Shown here: positions 1 through 11,295 of the stretch, in pieces
Layout of the letters: each line of letters starts with the position of its first letter
Position numbering within the stretch: the first letter of the stretch is position 1
Source: Gonapodya sp. JEL0774
Taxonomy: Eukaryota; Monoblepharomycota; Monoblepharidomycetes; Monoblepharidales; Gonapodyaceae
Direction: 5' to 3'
Length of the DNA: 64,000 bases
Assembly (NCBI GenBank): GCA_027604505.1
Contig: JADIIX010000008.1
Coordinates: forward strand, 134,589-198,588
Made by a program: the position numbers and the translations under genes
Notes under the pieces: generated by a model
The model's input: only the letters and a program-made list of their open reading frames with translations
What the model was told of the DNA's origin: nothing
Database searches by the model: none

Positions 1-2782
1 GTGAGACATCCCTTCACATGGAAGTCTGTTGATGTAATGTACCTACAGTCTATCATCCCCTGTCAAAAGCCCACATGCGCACGTTGCATTGCCGGTCAGA
101 ATGTATGCGTTTACGCTCCAGTTCTTCCTCGAAAAAAGCGAGCGGCTGCACCTGGAGCGGAGAAGGAGTCAGTCACGCAACGGCTCTCCAGATTGGAAGT
201 TCTTCTCACCAGTAACTCGTCTCCGGCACCACCTGTTACGCGCGAAACTGATCTAGGTAACTGGATGGGAGTATCTCCTCCTGGTCACAGTGCGATCGTG
301 CCGACTCTGCAGGATCCGCAGAATCCGCAGGTGCGATTCTGTTCCTGTTCATCATTCGACGTTTCACACCGAATACTGAATATTACGGGCGCTCTTTCCT
401 CCATTGATCAAATATTGGTCATTTTTGTGGGCAGAATATGGCTGGTCTTCTCAACGACCTTCGCCGGATCAGACAAGAAGGAACTCGCGCCAGAGACCCC
501 ATCCTTGGGCTGTTTCCATTCGATTCACCAGTTCGAGATCCGACGCAGATAGCTTGGAACAATGGTCAAGTGATTGACAGTCCTCTCGGGGAGGCTCTTG
601 TCGGAGAAGAGTTTCCTGGTGTCATGAGATTTCCAACCCCTTTTGACGACGTCAGTACGTCGGTGTTTCGATGCGCATTCTTCTCTCTTGGCCAATAGTT
701 GTGGTGTATTTTCCCCGTTCTGCAAAAGCTCCCTCCCTTGCCAGACCTCACAACGGTCAACTCACTTGTGACTTTGTACTTCAGATCTGTTCCACCACTC
801 ATTAACGTTATTCATCCCGCAACCATCGTATCACAAAATTCGATTCATCCTATTATTTTCATGTCCATGCTGACTTTAGCCGCCGACTTCCATGATTCCG
901 CCGCTGTTCAGAAAATGGCAGACACTGTGTTTTATCCAAGGCTTCATCGCTTAGTGAAAGATGAACTCAGTCGACCGAACATAGAGGCTACAGTGGGATT
1001 GGCACATGCATTTATTCATGTTGTCAGTCGTTCAATGGTTGGTTATCTTGTTTACTCTCACACATAACATCGAATTTGACTGTGAGAACTACTTCAGTGG
1101 AACGTTGGATACTTCTACCTTACTATGATGTGCGGTAGTCTTCGAATACTTGGACTTTCTGATGAGTACACGTTAGCCCGCAAGTTCCCTGCCTGGTCGG
1201 ACCGTGAGACTTGCCGAAGGCTATTCTGGGCTGTTTACCAACTTGATCGGGCGTCATCTGCGGCGTCCATGCAGATGCAGCAGATTTCGGACGATTTGTG
1301 CAGCCTCTTGAGGCTGCAGTCTCCTGAAAAGTGAGTTTTAAGATTTTGCCTTCCATCAAGTTTCAGCCACATGCGAGCTCTCAATTCATTTGTTGCTTGT
1401 CCAGCGAATGGATTGCACGTGTGCCCCCAGAAGTATCTCCCGTTATTGCGCCAACGCTGGAAGACTTTTACACTCACCATGGGGAGCTTCCCGTGGATGG
1501 CTCCTACGAAAATTTGCATCGCTCCAAAATGTTTAACGGGGTTATACAGAACCGAAACACAAATGGTGCTACACCAACCTTCTTATCCCGAAGCATCGCA
1601 TCACCTCTTGGCGCCGCATCGATTCATACTGCCCTCTTTCACCTCTTTGGGCGAGTCATCGATCTCCGGCTATCGTGCTCAAGGCGAAACATCCTCCCAT
1701 TTGATTTGCCACCGGGTCCGACGGGCCTCAAAGTATTTAACCGAGTGAAAGAGCTTGAGCAAGACTTACTGGTTTGGGAAGCGCGACTCAATGAGTTTGT
1801 CCGGGCGGTCGGTGTGAGAATTGGAGCTGTTGGATGGGGTCTTGGGTCGTTGGAACTGGGCGATGCGAATTGGAGATTTGATGGCTTAACAGAAGTCGAT
1901 TTTTTGTATCTACAAGCAGAGTACCACATCATCCAGACTCGTGGGTACATATCGTTCTCAGTTCGAAAGTTTTCTCTCTGACCATCCCCTTTAGTTCTCC
2001 ACTCACCGACATCTGCTTCTATGAGATTAGCTTCTCACTTGGTTCTCAGGGGCTCACCGAGGTCCGCACCCATCGAATGGTCGCCACCACCACAGTTCGC
2101 TCAGCTTGCTACTCGCTTCGGATCACCATCTGGACCCGGAGAGGAGCAACTTGAGCATGCACTAACAGCTTGGGTGGGTAACGATAGCGTTAACATTGCT
2201 TTTAAAGAGTTTCCGATCTTTTTTTTTCTCTTGCAAACGAGAAGACGCGGTCCCCCTCGTTTATCGCGGCATTAACAAGTGCATGCAAAGCATGTGATTT
2301 AATTGAGAGGATTGCTGTGCTTGATCACAATGACAGTTATGGAACAGCAGTTAACTGGTCGTTTTCGTGGGTATGCACACGATTCCTGCATTATTCGATT
2401 CTAACGGTTAGCAACCCGCGACAGACTTTGCCAAACTAGCCTGATCCTTCTCTTTGCTGCTTTTGAGCTCGCCATGAATGAATTGTCGACGGAGGATCTG
2501 AAGAGACGAGTTCAACTGTTAACCGGAATCTTGAGGCGAACGGCTGGGAAGGCATCAGGACCTGCAGCATCGCAGGCACACCAGCTTGTGCAGAAGATGT
2601 TTGAAGCTCTGGTTGAAAGTGAGGCTTTGATCTCGATCGTGAAGCGGACGGGTATTACTGAGTTTGGGCAGTTGCTTCAGCCGACCAGAATGGCCCAAAT
2701 CGCACAACAGCGATTGCTTGAGACTTTAATTACTATATCAAACAGTGGAAACGATGGAGCTGGGCAATATAATGTCGGCTAG
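1..2782 (+). CDS. Zn2Cys6 fungal transcription factor, 5' end outside window
   Basis: A DNA-binding regulator acting in the nucleus. The first exon in view carries the second half of a Zn(II)2Cys6 cluster (CARCxxxxxxCVY near 75-115), then a basic patch and a short dimerisation helix (RLSRLEVLL). Later exons read as the Fungal_trans (PF04082) middle domain: a YFxxVxPxxxxIHP segment near 780-820, then ETCRRLFWAVYQLDR near 1207-1250, a hallmark of this domain. Exons continue with large helical stretches to about 2430. The ORF at 2474-2782 is 102 aa if its ATG is used. I take it as the terminal exon, because the reading frame just upstream (2442-2473) is helical and in phase with it. The join around 2420-2440 is one base out of phase, so it could instead be a separate small gene. 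Target genes are unknown. The start codon and first cluster cysteines lie left of the window. Confidence 0.8.
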
Positions 2783-3196
2783 TGTTCTGGGTCGAATGGT
2801 TTTTCTCGGACACTTTTGTGTTCCGGTTGTGACGAGAGAATGCATGATTAGCATTATAATCCACTGAAAAGGTATTGATTTCTGTATTTTGGAATATTGC
2901 ATAATAACACTGTGGAGGGTGCGTTTAGTTGACGGAACCTTTTGTTGCTTGATCTATCCATTACCGTAGAAGTACATGATATATACCACTCAAAGGTAAG
3001 AAAGGTGAGGGTGATCGTTCGAAGAATTTATTTAATTAGTTCCTTTGTGGCTTTGTGGTTTGGATGCGGATGTCTGCTGAGTGTGTAGGTTTGCCGCAAA
3101 ACCAATGACGTTGGTTACTTGCCTTGATCATTCTAAACTGCATGTACCACATCACAAACCCCCTCGAGAGAGCTTACTCCCTGCAACTCAGACACT
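2783..3196. other. intergenic, AT-rich
   Basis: The stretch separates the transcription factor from the App1-like gene. No coding exon, tRNA or repeat was recognised; it presumably holds the 3' end of the first gene and the promoter of the next. Confidence 0.5.
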
Positions 3197-5263
3197 ATGC
3201 ACATTCTATTTTGGCTCCTGACTGTTCTCGCATTGTTTCCCAGCAATGCGTTGTGTTTCCCGGTTGAGCTTTCGAAACTGAGCCGCCAGAACTTGTTCGC
3301 AGGCATTCGGAGGAGGCAACTTCTGGCTCACGAACCAAACTACGTCGTGTTCGTGTGGGCCTATGGAAATGCCACGGAAGGTGAGTGAACACTGCGAGCA
3401 CTGGAAATTCGAACGTGAGTGAGTAAAGAGCTGCTCAGCCGGATCACCAGGGGCATCTACAATCAATTACACAACGCGAGTCTATGGGAATGTCTACGAT
3501 TACAGGAATCTACCGCCGCTTGCCAACAATACAAACTCCTCTTCCACCAACATCACCGAACGTCTTTTGGGCAGTACGTTCACGCAAGTTGTCGCGCTCA
3601 CATTCGAAAATGTTTCTTCCGCAGACGCTAGAGTGAGTCTATAAATGTCAATTTTCCACAGCACGTGATTGCGCGGCTTATATTTTCCCTTTGCAGAATC
3701 TCACCAGTGGCCAAAACCAGTCGTAAGATTCCCCTGTTAAAAAGATTTTGATCTGCATATGATGACGCGACGTGGTTGGTTTATGCCAAGTGAGAATTCC
3801 ATACTCTACAACCGGTCCGTCCCCTACCTTTGGGCGACGCCCTCCCGAGTACAATTCAATATTTCCAATCTGGAACTATCATCGATCAATTACACACTCT
3901 CTTTCGAAAGCAATTTAGCAGATAGCTCCGGCAATACGAGCCTTCCCGGAACGATCAGTGTTGGTCCCACTGGTAGGAACAACGTCCACTGGTTTCTTGA
4001 TTTGTTTTCTGACATAGATCGATCGATTTTGTTACTTACAGATCTAACAGGTACGTTTGATCAGCTCTCCTCTATTATTGTACCTTCCAATGTCCCCGGT
4101 GCCGGCGTCTTGGCATCTCCAGTAAGTCGCGTTCATCATTTAACGGCGAAACTGCTTTTATCGAGTGTGCACGTCCACACACAGGCCCTACTGAGATACA
4201 CCACTGTACTCAACAATACAATGTTCACCGGTCTCTCTATCATTGCTCCGGATACTGGGTGTGGGTTCTCACACTGTAACTACTGACTCGGACACATTAA
4301 AATACGATTTTGTGGAGGAAAGACTCTGTCGTGTCAGATATTGATGATGTGCTAAGAATAACAAGGATCTGGAGACCGTTTGAGGGACTTAGGAACACTT
4401 TCATTGCACCGTACCAAGGTGAGAAGAGTGAAAAACGATGGGTTCACGCACTGAGTAACGTTCCTGAGAACTTGTGCACAGTTTTTCCCGGAATGGATTC
4501 TCTGTTTCGCATGTGGTCGGCGAGCTTGCCGAATGCCACCTTCCATTACGGTGGGAACTTGTCTCCCCGTTCCAAGTATCACGACTTACAAGGGTCAACC
4601 AAATTTTAGCAACAACCACACCAATCGCCAGCACAGAAACTTATGAGGAATGGCTTTCCGCCCATTACCCATTGGGATCACTGGACATGCGGCCGTTGAA
4701 TTTGCTTCACCCTTCCGACGTTTTGCAAGCTCGATCAAATCAACTCACACGCTTATATGAAACTTATCGGCATCGCAAATTTTTGCTGATAGGGGATACA
4801 AGCTCGACCACGTTACTGAGTGCTTACCGTATGACAGGGACATAGCTATGCATTCATTCATTCTTGCTTCTTCCCAAGCCCCAACTTTGCAAGAAACTTC
4901 CCAAATCAGACAGCGTGTGTTTTCATTCGAAACACATCGGTGACAGGTGAGCGCCTGCACTACCGAGAACAAAAACGTCGAATGTTTGGCATTTACAATT
5001 GCTCCCTACATATCGTATTCCCCAATTGAAGACCCTTCATTCCCGCAATCGCGGCCTGGAGGGGATATTAAACTTGAAGACGTCCAGAGCAAATTCCAGG
5101 GCGTGTCGGATTCCAAGTGGTGCGTGCATTGAGCACAAGTCAATACATCATGTTTGAGCATTCATGTACAACACTTACCACTTCTATTAGGTATATTTTT
5201 GATACGGCACAAGATTTGATGGAAGTCAATGTAACGAGCGGATCATGCAGGCCTGGGATCTGA
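3197..5263 (+). CDS. Secreted/luminal App1-like (DUF2183) phosphatidate-phosphatase-domain protein
   Basis: It begins with a clear signal peptide (MHILFWLLTVLALFPSNA), followed by Asn-rich exons with many N-glycosylation sequons (NNT, NSS, NIT, NYT, NTS), so the product probably enters the secretory pathway. From about 4325 the exons match the App1 catalytic domain (PF09949): VVSDIDDVLRIT, then LRNTFIAPY, VFPGMDSLFRMW, the HYPLGSLDMRPLN block near 4664-4700, LLIGDTSS, and a late block that ends in a glycosylatable tail before the TGA at 5261-5263. Family members dephosphorylate phosphatidate with a DxDxT nucleophile motif. Here the motif reads DIDDV, so the Thr is replaced. About eight exons are separated by short introns. 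Substrate and activity are inferred from the family only. Yeast App1 is cytosolic, so the signal peptide is a real difference. Confidence 0.75.
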
Positions 5264-5489
5264 ACCACGTGCATCAGTGTGGAACAATTTTTCGAGTTTG
5301 ATTTTGTAGCAGAATATTGCTGTAGCATATCCTAGCTCATCACTGTAATGATGATAATTGGGAGACGAAAACAACATTTTTGCGAAGTTCGCGGCAGCAC
5401 TCCTGTGGTTGTCCATAAGCTACCACCTTGCACCGTTTTCCAACCTTGTGCGCTTGTATCTGGCGCGTTTGCGCCTCACGCCAGTAAAG

Positions 5490-7784
5490 ATGCTAGGAGT
5501 TCCCTCTGGGGCTCTTGGGCAGGTTGTCACGCAATCAGTTCCACCCAGTCCTCCCATGCGGGCAACTCTGTCCGCCCTACCTGTGGAAATCTGGTCTCGA
5601 TGCTTTCTCCTAATGGAGCAGCCTGCCCAATTTGCCCTTGTTTGTCGTCTTTTCTACTCAATCGCCTCAGACGCCGCCAACAGGGCTCGCTGGTTTGTGC
5701 TTCGTTATGGCATCCACAAAGCCTTCCACCAAGCCATCTGCAAACACTCGCCCATGGTAGATTTGGAGATCGTAGAGAAGCTGATTGGCTTGCAAGTGGT
5801 TATTTCAAGACAAGACGTCCAGGTGGGTTGGAATGCCTGTCATCCTTCTCTGAACCCCTCCCTGGGAGCACACTGCCGCAAACTCAGTGTCACATTGAAC
5901 TACGCAGCTCGTGTTTCGTGCTGTGTTTCGCCCCAGACCTGGCTACGGTCTACCGACTTTCCGAATCGACCGGACCACACCAATCATCCGGCTTCTCACC
6001 GCCCATGCTTGCACGCTCTACGGGGATGAAGCTTCTTTTGACGGAGATGATTATAGGATATTTCGAGGTGGGTCAGACTTACCGCTACATTGCCAAGGTC
6101 GATAACCCTCAGCACCACCGGTCTCTTCCTCAGACATAATGGGTTGTATTCAACGGTCTCACACGGCTATCACATGCACCGCCACTGATGCACAAGTTGC
6201 CGCACTACGGTCTCTTGTCAGCGTGTACCGTTTCAACCCTCAGCACGTCCGACCGCCTCTTAGCGACGATAAGCTTACTTGGTTGCTCCTTCATTTGCTC
6301 CTGACAGCACCAGATCTACTTGACGAACTAGTCAAGAACGGATTTGAATGGTCGCCAGCAATTAGGGAGGGTGTCATGGGATGGTCGTTTCTGGTGAGTG
6401 CAGTTACTAAAGACGAATTTATAGCAACACTGTCTGACATGGCATGCGAAATATCAGTACTATTGCCTTGATCCTTCAAACATGGATCCAATTCTTACCT
6501 CTCTGATCTCAAAGTATAATATTCAAATCAATTCGGGAGTACTGAAAGTGCTGCTGAATAAGTTAAGCAAACCAGACCGTGAGGTTTCCCTTTACCTGTG
6601 ACAATGCGGGTTGCTCTCAACTCATGGCCTCGCAAATTCTACGTCTATCTACAGATTCGTTCTTCCACACGTCCATTGCTTTTGCCAAAATCCTCTCACT
6701 GTGTCCGTCACAGCCTTTCGTGCGAAACACAATTATGGACGACGCACTCGAACGCTTCGTCAAAAATGGTCAACTTGACCCTTTCCCTCGCAATCTCCCG
6801 TTTAGTTTGCTTGATCTTCCCACGACTCCAGCATCCCGCCTCACTTTGCTCCTGCAACACCTTGCAGAGGGCAGACCACTCCCGCCATCGATTTCTCCTT
6901 GTGTAACTCATCGGCTCCCCTTCCCCGCAGTTGTCAAACTGCTTCTTGAGCGTCAGAGGGACTCTTTAAGATTGGCGCTCCAAGCATACCTTGCTACCTC
7001 TGCGCGGGGCTGGGCTGCTGCAGATGAAGACTATTTTTCCGCCATGGATACATTCGCGCAAGCTGGGGTGGCATTAGAGCCATCAGATATTGAAGTTGTG
7101 AGGATTGCGTACGCTGCGGGCAAGACGGAAAGCGGCGTCGCGTTTGTGCGAGCGTTCTTTGGCGTGGTCGCCGAGGTTGTTCTGAACAATTTGGATGGTA
7201 TCTTGAATCCAGGATCTGTCGACTGTAAAATCCCACGTGGAGAGGGAATCACATGGAAGCAGGCACTGGAGGCAGCCAGGGGTGATGAGCTTGAGCGCAT
7301 CGTGCCCTTACGCGAGCTCTCCGAACTGACAACCGAGACGCCAAGGAAGCGCAAAGGGAGAACTAACTCCTCATCAGACTCTACATTGCGCTCGGAGATT
7401 GGGCACGAAGTATCCGAAGTTGCAGAGGGAGCTGCCTTCGTGCTTGCCCAAATTCAGAGAGCTTCACATGGAGGTTCTTTTGAGCGGAACGGAGATCGTA
7501 GCGGGCCGCGTTCTGGACATAGAAAAGGATTAGAGAATGCCACGAACCTCGAAGTGTCAAATGATGACCTTTCTAACGGGACATTAGGGGAGACTCTCGC
7601 CACATCTTCTGACCTTCCGTGCGGCACCTTCACAAGAAAAGTCGACGAAATTGGCTCACAGAGCTTACCAGATAGCGATGAGGACGATGCGACACAGTTT
7701 GATGAAGCGCCGGGTGTTGTCAGCGGAGACAGCAGTCAGGAAGGAGATTGGCTAGATGCTCCAAAGAGGAGAAGAACACGTTGA
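5490..7784 (+). CDS. F-box-like domain protein with helical-repeat C-terminus
   Basis: The ATG at 5490 opens a protein whose residues about 28-75 form an F-box-like motif: LPVEIWSRCFLLME, then FALVCRLFYSIA and ARWFVLRYG. The F-box normally binds Skp1 in an SCF ubiquitin ligase, with the rest of the protein selecting substrates. Downstream exons at about 5927-6070, 6137-6393 and 6475-6580 encode short helical units (RFNPQHVRPPLSDDKLTWL and similar), resembling degenerate ankyrin-like or TPR-like repeats. The last long exon from about 6625 ends in an acidic, Ser-rich tail closing with KRRRTR, a possible nuclear localisation signal. The substrate is unknown. Other starts in the same frame (5358) are less likely because the F-box usually sits near the N-terminus. 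Confidence 0.6.
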
Positions 7785-8032
7785 CTATCTGTACGAGATG
7801 AGCGCATTTGAGGATGGGGTAGCATTCCGCTTTCTCGTACTCTTGCCTGGATGACTGGTTTGACTTTCGCACTATGCTCATTTCTGGACTTGAACTTTAT
7901 GATTCCGTTCACGCAACTATTTCGGTGGCAATTATTGTAAATTAGAACGCTTTGCGTCCTTTACTTCGCGGACGTGTGGGGTAACTCTATGCAGTTTCTT
8001 ATTGTAATAATTCAAAATACCACTGCAAAATA

Positions 8033-9310
8033 CTACCGGCGCCGAGACTTTGACATGATCGTGTCCACATCCTTCACAAGCAAATCCACGGCATTCGGGC
8101 CATTCTCCGCATCTCCCAGAAGAAACTTGAGTTCCCGCTCGCTTGCAGGGCCATGTGCCATCCAGCGCACTTTGCCCCAGCGGTCAACCAACATCGCGTA
8201 TCCGAGGTACTTGTTGAAGAGACCGAGAGAGCGACGATACTCGGATAGAGAGTGAGGGTAAAACATGTAACGATCCTTTACAACGGGGGAAATCGAGACT
8301 CGTGAAGAGAGGGAAACGCAGTTCACCAAGCGCACCTGCATAATTTTAGGGGTACTTCTTTTCATGAGCCACTTGAATGCACTCTGAACCCATGCTTTTG
8401 CCGAGTTCTCTTCGACATTTATGAGAAGCAACCCGATGTGTGGGTTCTTCGCAATACCGTCGACCTTATTTATTGGGTATTTCTCAAAAAAGGGAGTCAA
8501 GTAAGAATTCACGTGCGCCTATACGACAGGTGGTGTGCGTATTGAGACAGATGGTTACCAATCATTCACCTCATAGCTCACCTCTGCAAACTTGGAAAAC
8601 ATGATGCCGACAAAAGTTACTTTATGCTTTGTCGCAACAGAAATGGGGTCCGTGGTTCCGCCTGACAACAGTTGACCGGAAAGAACAGGGAGAGTGGGTG
8701 CCAACTGGACGTGTGTACTTGTACCGTAAGAACCGCCCGCACAGTAACCCCGCGACAAAATCTCACATCAAATGGAATCAAGTCGGTTGGAGCCTCAGCA
8801 AATTTGGCATTCTTCACTGTAAGAATGTCTGTGGCGTGCAACCAGAGCACCATTCAGGATGGAATTATGTGCAGCATCACCAGACAAACAAACAGCACCT
8901 TTCATATCATCCCAGTAACCCTCATCAAAAGCCTCCTTAAACAGCTGCTCTCTCTCTTTCATTAGTTTCTGGTAGTACGCGCTGTCCTTAAGCTTCGGGT
9001 GCATCCTCAATTGCTCGTGCAGCAGCTTCCTTACTGCCGTGTCCGGCTCAGGCTTCTGGGGCCCCAGAACCACCTTCTCAGATTCAGACGGCGTCACGGT
9101 TCCAGAAATAGGCGTTGAGGCGTCAGATACGGTGGGGTTGGTTGCGGAAGTGAACGATGGAGGTGGTTCGATTGTAGGCTTCGGGGGCGGTTCGGGAATT
9201 CGAATGGTGGACGGCGGGGGAACCAGGGGTTCCAAAGGAGTTGCTTTGGAGCGACGGGAAATGGTGGAGTACTCGCGAGTGTGGTTCGGAGATGCACGTA
9301 GTTCATGGTG
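8033..9310 (-). CDS. ATP10: Mitochondrial F1F0-ATP synthase assembly factor ATP10
   Basis: The long last exon (8033 to about 8510) matches the ATP10 family (PF05176): a NVEENSAKAW stretch, VKDRYMFYPHS, the GYAMLVDRWGKVRWMAHGPA block and ERELKFLL. In yeast, Atp10 is an inner-membrane chaperone for Atp6 during F0 assembly. Upstream exons hold a Pro/Thr-rich linker and a charged helix (YYQKLMKEREQLF) that precedes the domain in fungal homologues. The N-terminus is not settled. The frame joined to the linker reads HTREYSTISRRSK, a good mitochondrial presequence with an R-x-Y-S cleavage site, but has no ATG of its own. An ATG at 9310 lies in another frame, so a small first intron or a one-base sequence error near 9240-9310 is needed. 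The family assignment is firm; the 5' end is approximate. Confidence 0.85.
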
Positions 9311-9847
9311 AAGCTGAAAGTCCGGTTTGGTGTGATATATTGAGACGAATGGACGGATGCATCAGAAGGGTAGATGATCTTTAAAGTTGATTTCGATACA
9401 CACAAGATGAGATTTTAAATCCACCGATGATCGCGATGTGTGTCGTCGTCGTGGTGATCGAGAAGAAAGCCATCCTCCGACTGTACGATGCCCGGATGCG
9501 GAACAACTTCCCAGAGCCACTGAGTGGGCAAGATTGATTGAGTGGTGAGCTCGAGCAGCGATATTTTTGGCGTAGAGGCCTCGTATGGAAGACATATTTG
9601 AATGGGTTGAAACGTCAAACTCGGACAGGGCACGTCACACAAGCAGGCACAGATGTGCGTTAACAGAGTGACTGATGTTCTTATTGTCGACATGCCCCAA
9701 ACCGCATCTTCAGTAAAAAAAAAAACGTGCAGATCGTTTTGATTACAAAAAACGGCCATATGTAATGCTACTCCAGCGTAAAAGAATAACCTCCGCTCGC
9801 GACGTTGCCGATTCCCCCGCCACACCATCCCACATGCCACGCTCCTC
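9311..9847. other. intergenic between ATP10 and GAR1
   Basis: This is the promoter side of ATP10 and 3' flank of GAR1, both on the minus strand. Long open frames cross it on both strands, but none shows family resemblance or consistent splice sites. A short A-run lies near 9714-9725. Confidence 0.5.
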
Positions 9848-10962
9848 TCATGCACCACGCCCCCGCCCTCGGAACCCGCCACCCCTCGATCCTCCGCGGA
9901 ATCCACCTCGGTCACCTCCACCGCGGCCAAAGCCACCCCCTCCACGACCACCAAAGCCACCCCCGCGTCCACCTCCACGGGGTCCACCACCCCTGCCGCC
10001 TCCACGGCCCCGTCCGCCACGGCCCTGGGTGGGGGGGGGGGGAAGGAAACAGTGTCAGTGTGCATAACCAGAGTGAGTTTGACGCGAGGTTTTTCGACAA
10101 CGTACAGTGCCCTGCAGTCCCATTGGTTTATCTGAAACAAAATGACCACACGGAGGAGGACGGGACGGGTGAGGTGAGCCCCATTCATTGGACAAGACCC
10201 AGAGTTCCTCCCACTCACCCTTTGGCGCCCCCTTTGGCTTCGGCAAGAACCTTTCAATCGGCAAGAGCTTATCCGACCCGATGAAGACCTTATCCCCCTG
10301 TTTGAAGCTCGTGGCGGGGAACCCTTCGTTGACGGACACGGAAAAGTAGACCTCATTCAAGGGTCCCAAAATCTCATCGACCTTGCCGATTTGCGTCTTG
10401 TTCTCCAGATAAATGGGGGCGTTGAAGTATGGGATGCGAACGTTGGTCGACCGGCAGACCATTTGGTTCTCGCAGGCGTGCATGAAGGTGCCCATTTCTG
10501 TGGGACGGGTCAGAAACATGAGCACCGCGCGGGCCATGCCAGTCCTGTCCGCTCATCCCCACGAGTGCACATCGAGCGCACAGTGAACGCGGTCCTTGCC
10601 CGTGCCCAATGTCATCGTTCCCCACGCACCCACGACCCACCCACACTCAACTCACCGAGTACCTCGTCGGGGGGACCCTGGGGAGCCCAACTTCCCCCTC
10701 CACCCCCACCTCTCCCACCTCGAAAGCCTCCACTGCCCCCACGGAATCCTCCACCTCCTCTTCCTCCCGATCCTGCAAGGAATTGTCGAGAGGGGACAGA
10801 CAGAGAAAAAAGGGGGGGTCGTTTAACACATAAGGAGGTTGGACGGCGAGCTTGCCACGATGAAGCTCCACACGCCTTCTTACCTCCGCCCCGTCCGCCC
10901 CGGAATCCTCCGCCGCCTCCTCTACTGAATCCGCCTCCACCGCGACTGCCGCCTCTGTTCAT
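9848..10962 (-). CDS. GAR1: H/ACA snoRNP subunit GAR1
   Basis: GAR1 is a core protein of H/ACA ribonucleoproteins, which pseudouridylate rRNA in the nucleolus. Four exons are clear. Exon 1 (10962-10884) starts MNRGGSRGG. Exon 2 (10772-10656) is Gly/Arg-rich and ends PPDEVL. Exon 3 (10497-10219) is the conserved core, including [42 protein letters not shown] and [14 protein letters not shown]. Exon 4 (from about 10024) is an RGG tail of about 57 residues ending GRGRGA. N- and C-terminal GAR boxes flanking the core are typical of fungi and animals. The exon 3 to exon 4 junction is one base out of phase with canonical GT-AG sites (GGG at 10218-10220 where GG would fit), suggesting a homopolymer error or a real indel. 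The last intron has a 12-base C tract as its polypyrimidine tract. Confidence 0.95.
10031..10042. repeat. G12/C12 homopolymer at a GAR1 3' splice site
   Basis: Twelve consecutive G on the plus strand are C12 in the minus-strand GAR1 transcript. The run ends five bases before the AG acceptor and forms the polypyrimidine tract itself. Confidence 0.9.
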
Positions 10963-11295
10963 TGATGGGGCAGGGAATGTATGGGTTGGGGTTTGTTCAC
11001 GGTACGAGTATATGGTAGGATGTTCTGAGAAAAACCTGTGCACAATTGGCCAAAGCTCCTACAAAGGAAGCTGGGCTCCCTCCAAACTTATTCCCACCCC
11101 CACTTCATTCAAAGTAAGCGTGCGTCTATGTATTCATTCCCACTTCCCATCCCGTCTATTTCCGACCCCCGATCGCGACTTCACCATTCCCCCATTTGCC
11201 CCAGTCCCCAGTACACCACACCACACGACCTACACACCCAACACTGCGCGCCCCATCACATCCCCCCTTCCCCCCTTCCCCCCCCTCCCTCTCCC

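Noticed and set aside
5348-6139. A 263-aa plus-strand frame overlapping the F-box gene
   Set aside because: The F-box motif is in the neighbouring frame, and the 263-aa frame shows no family match and crosses the introns.
8617-8965. Plus-strand open frames opposite ATP10
   Set aside because: They are antisense to ATP10 exons, have no family resemblance and no start context.
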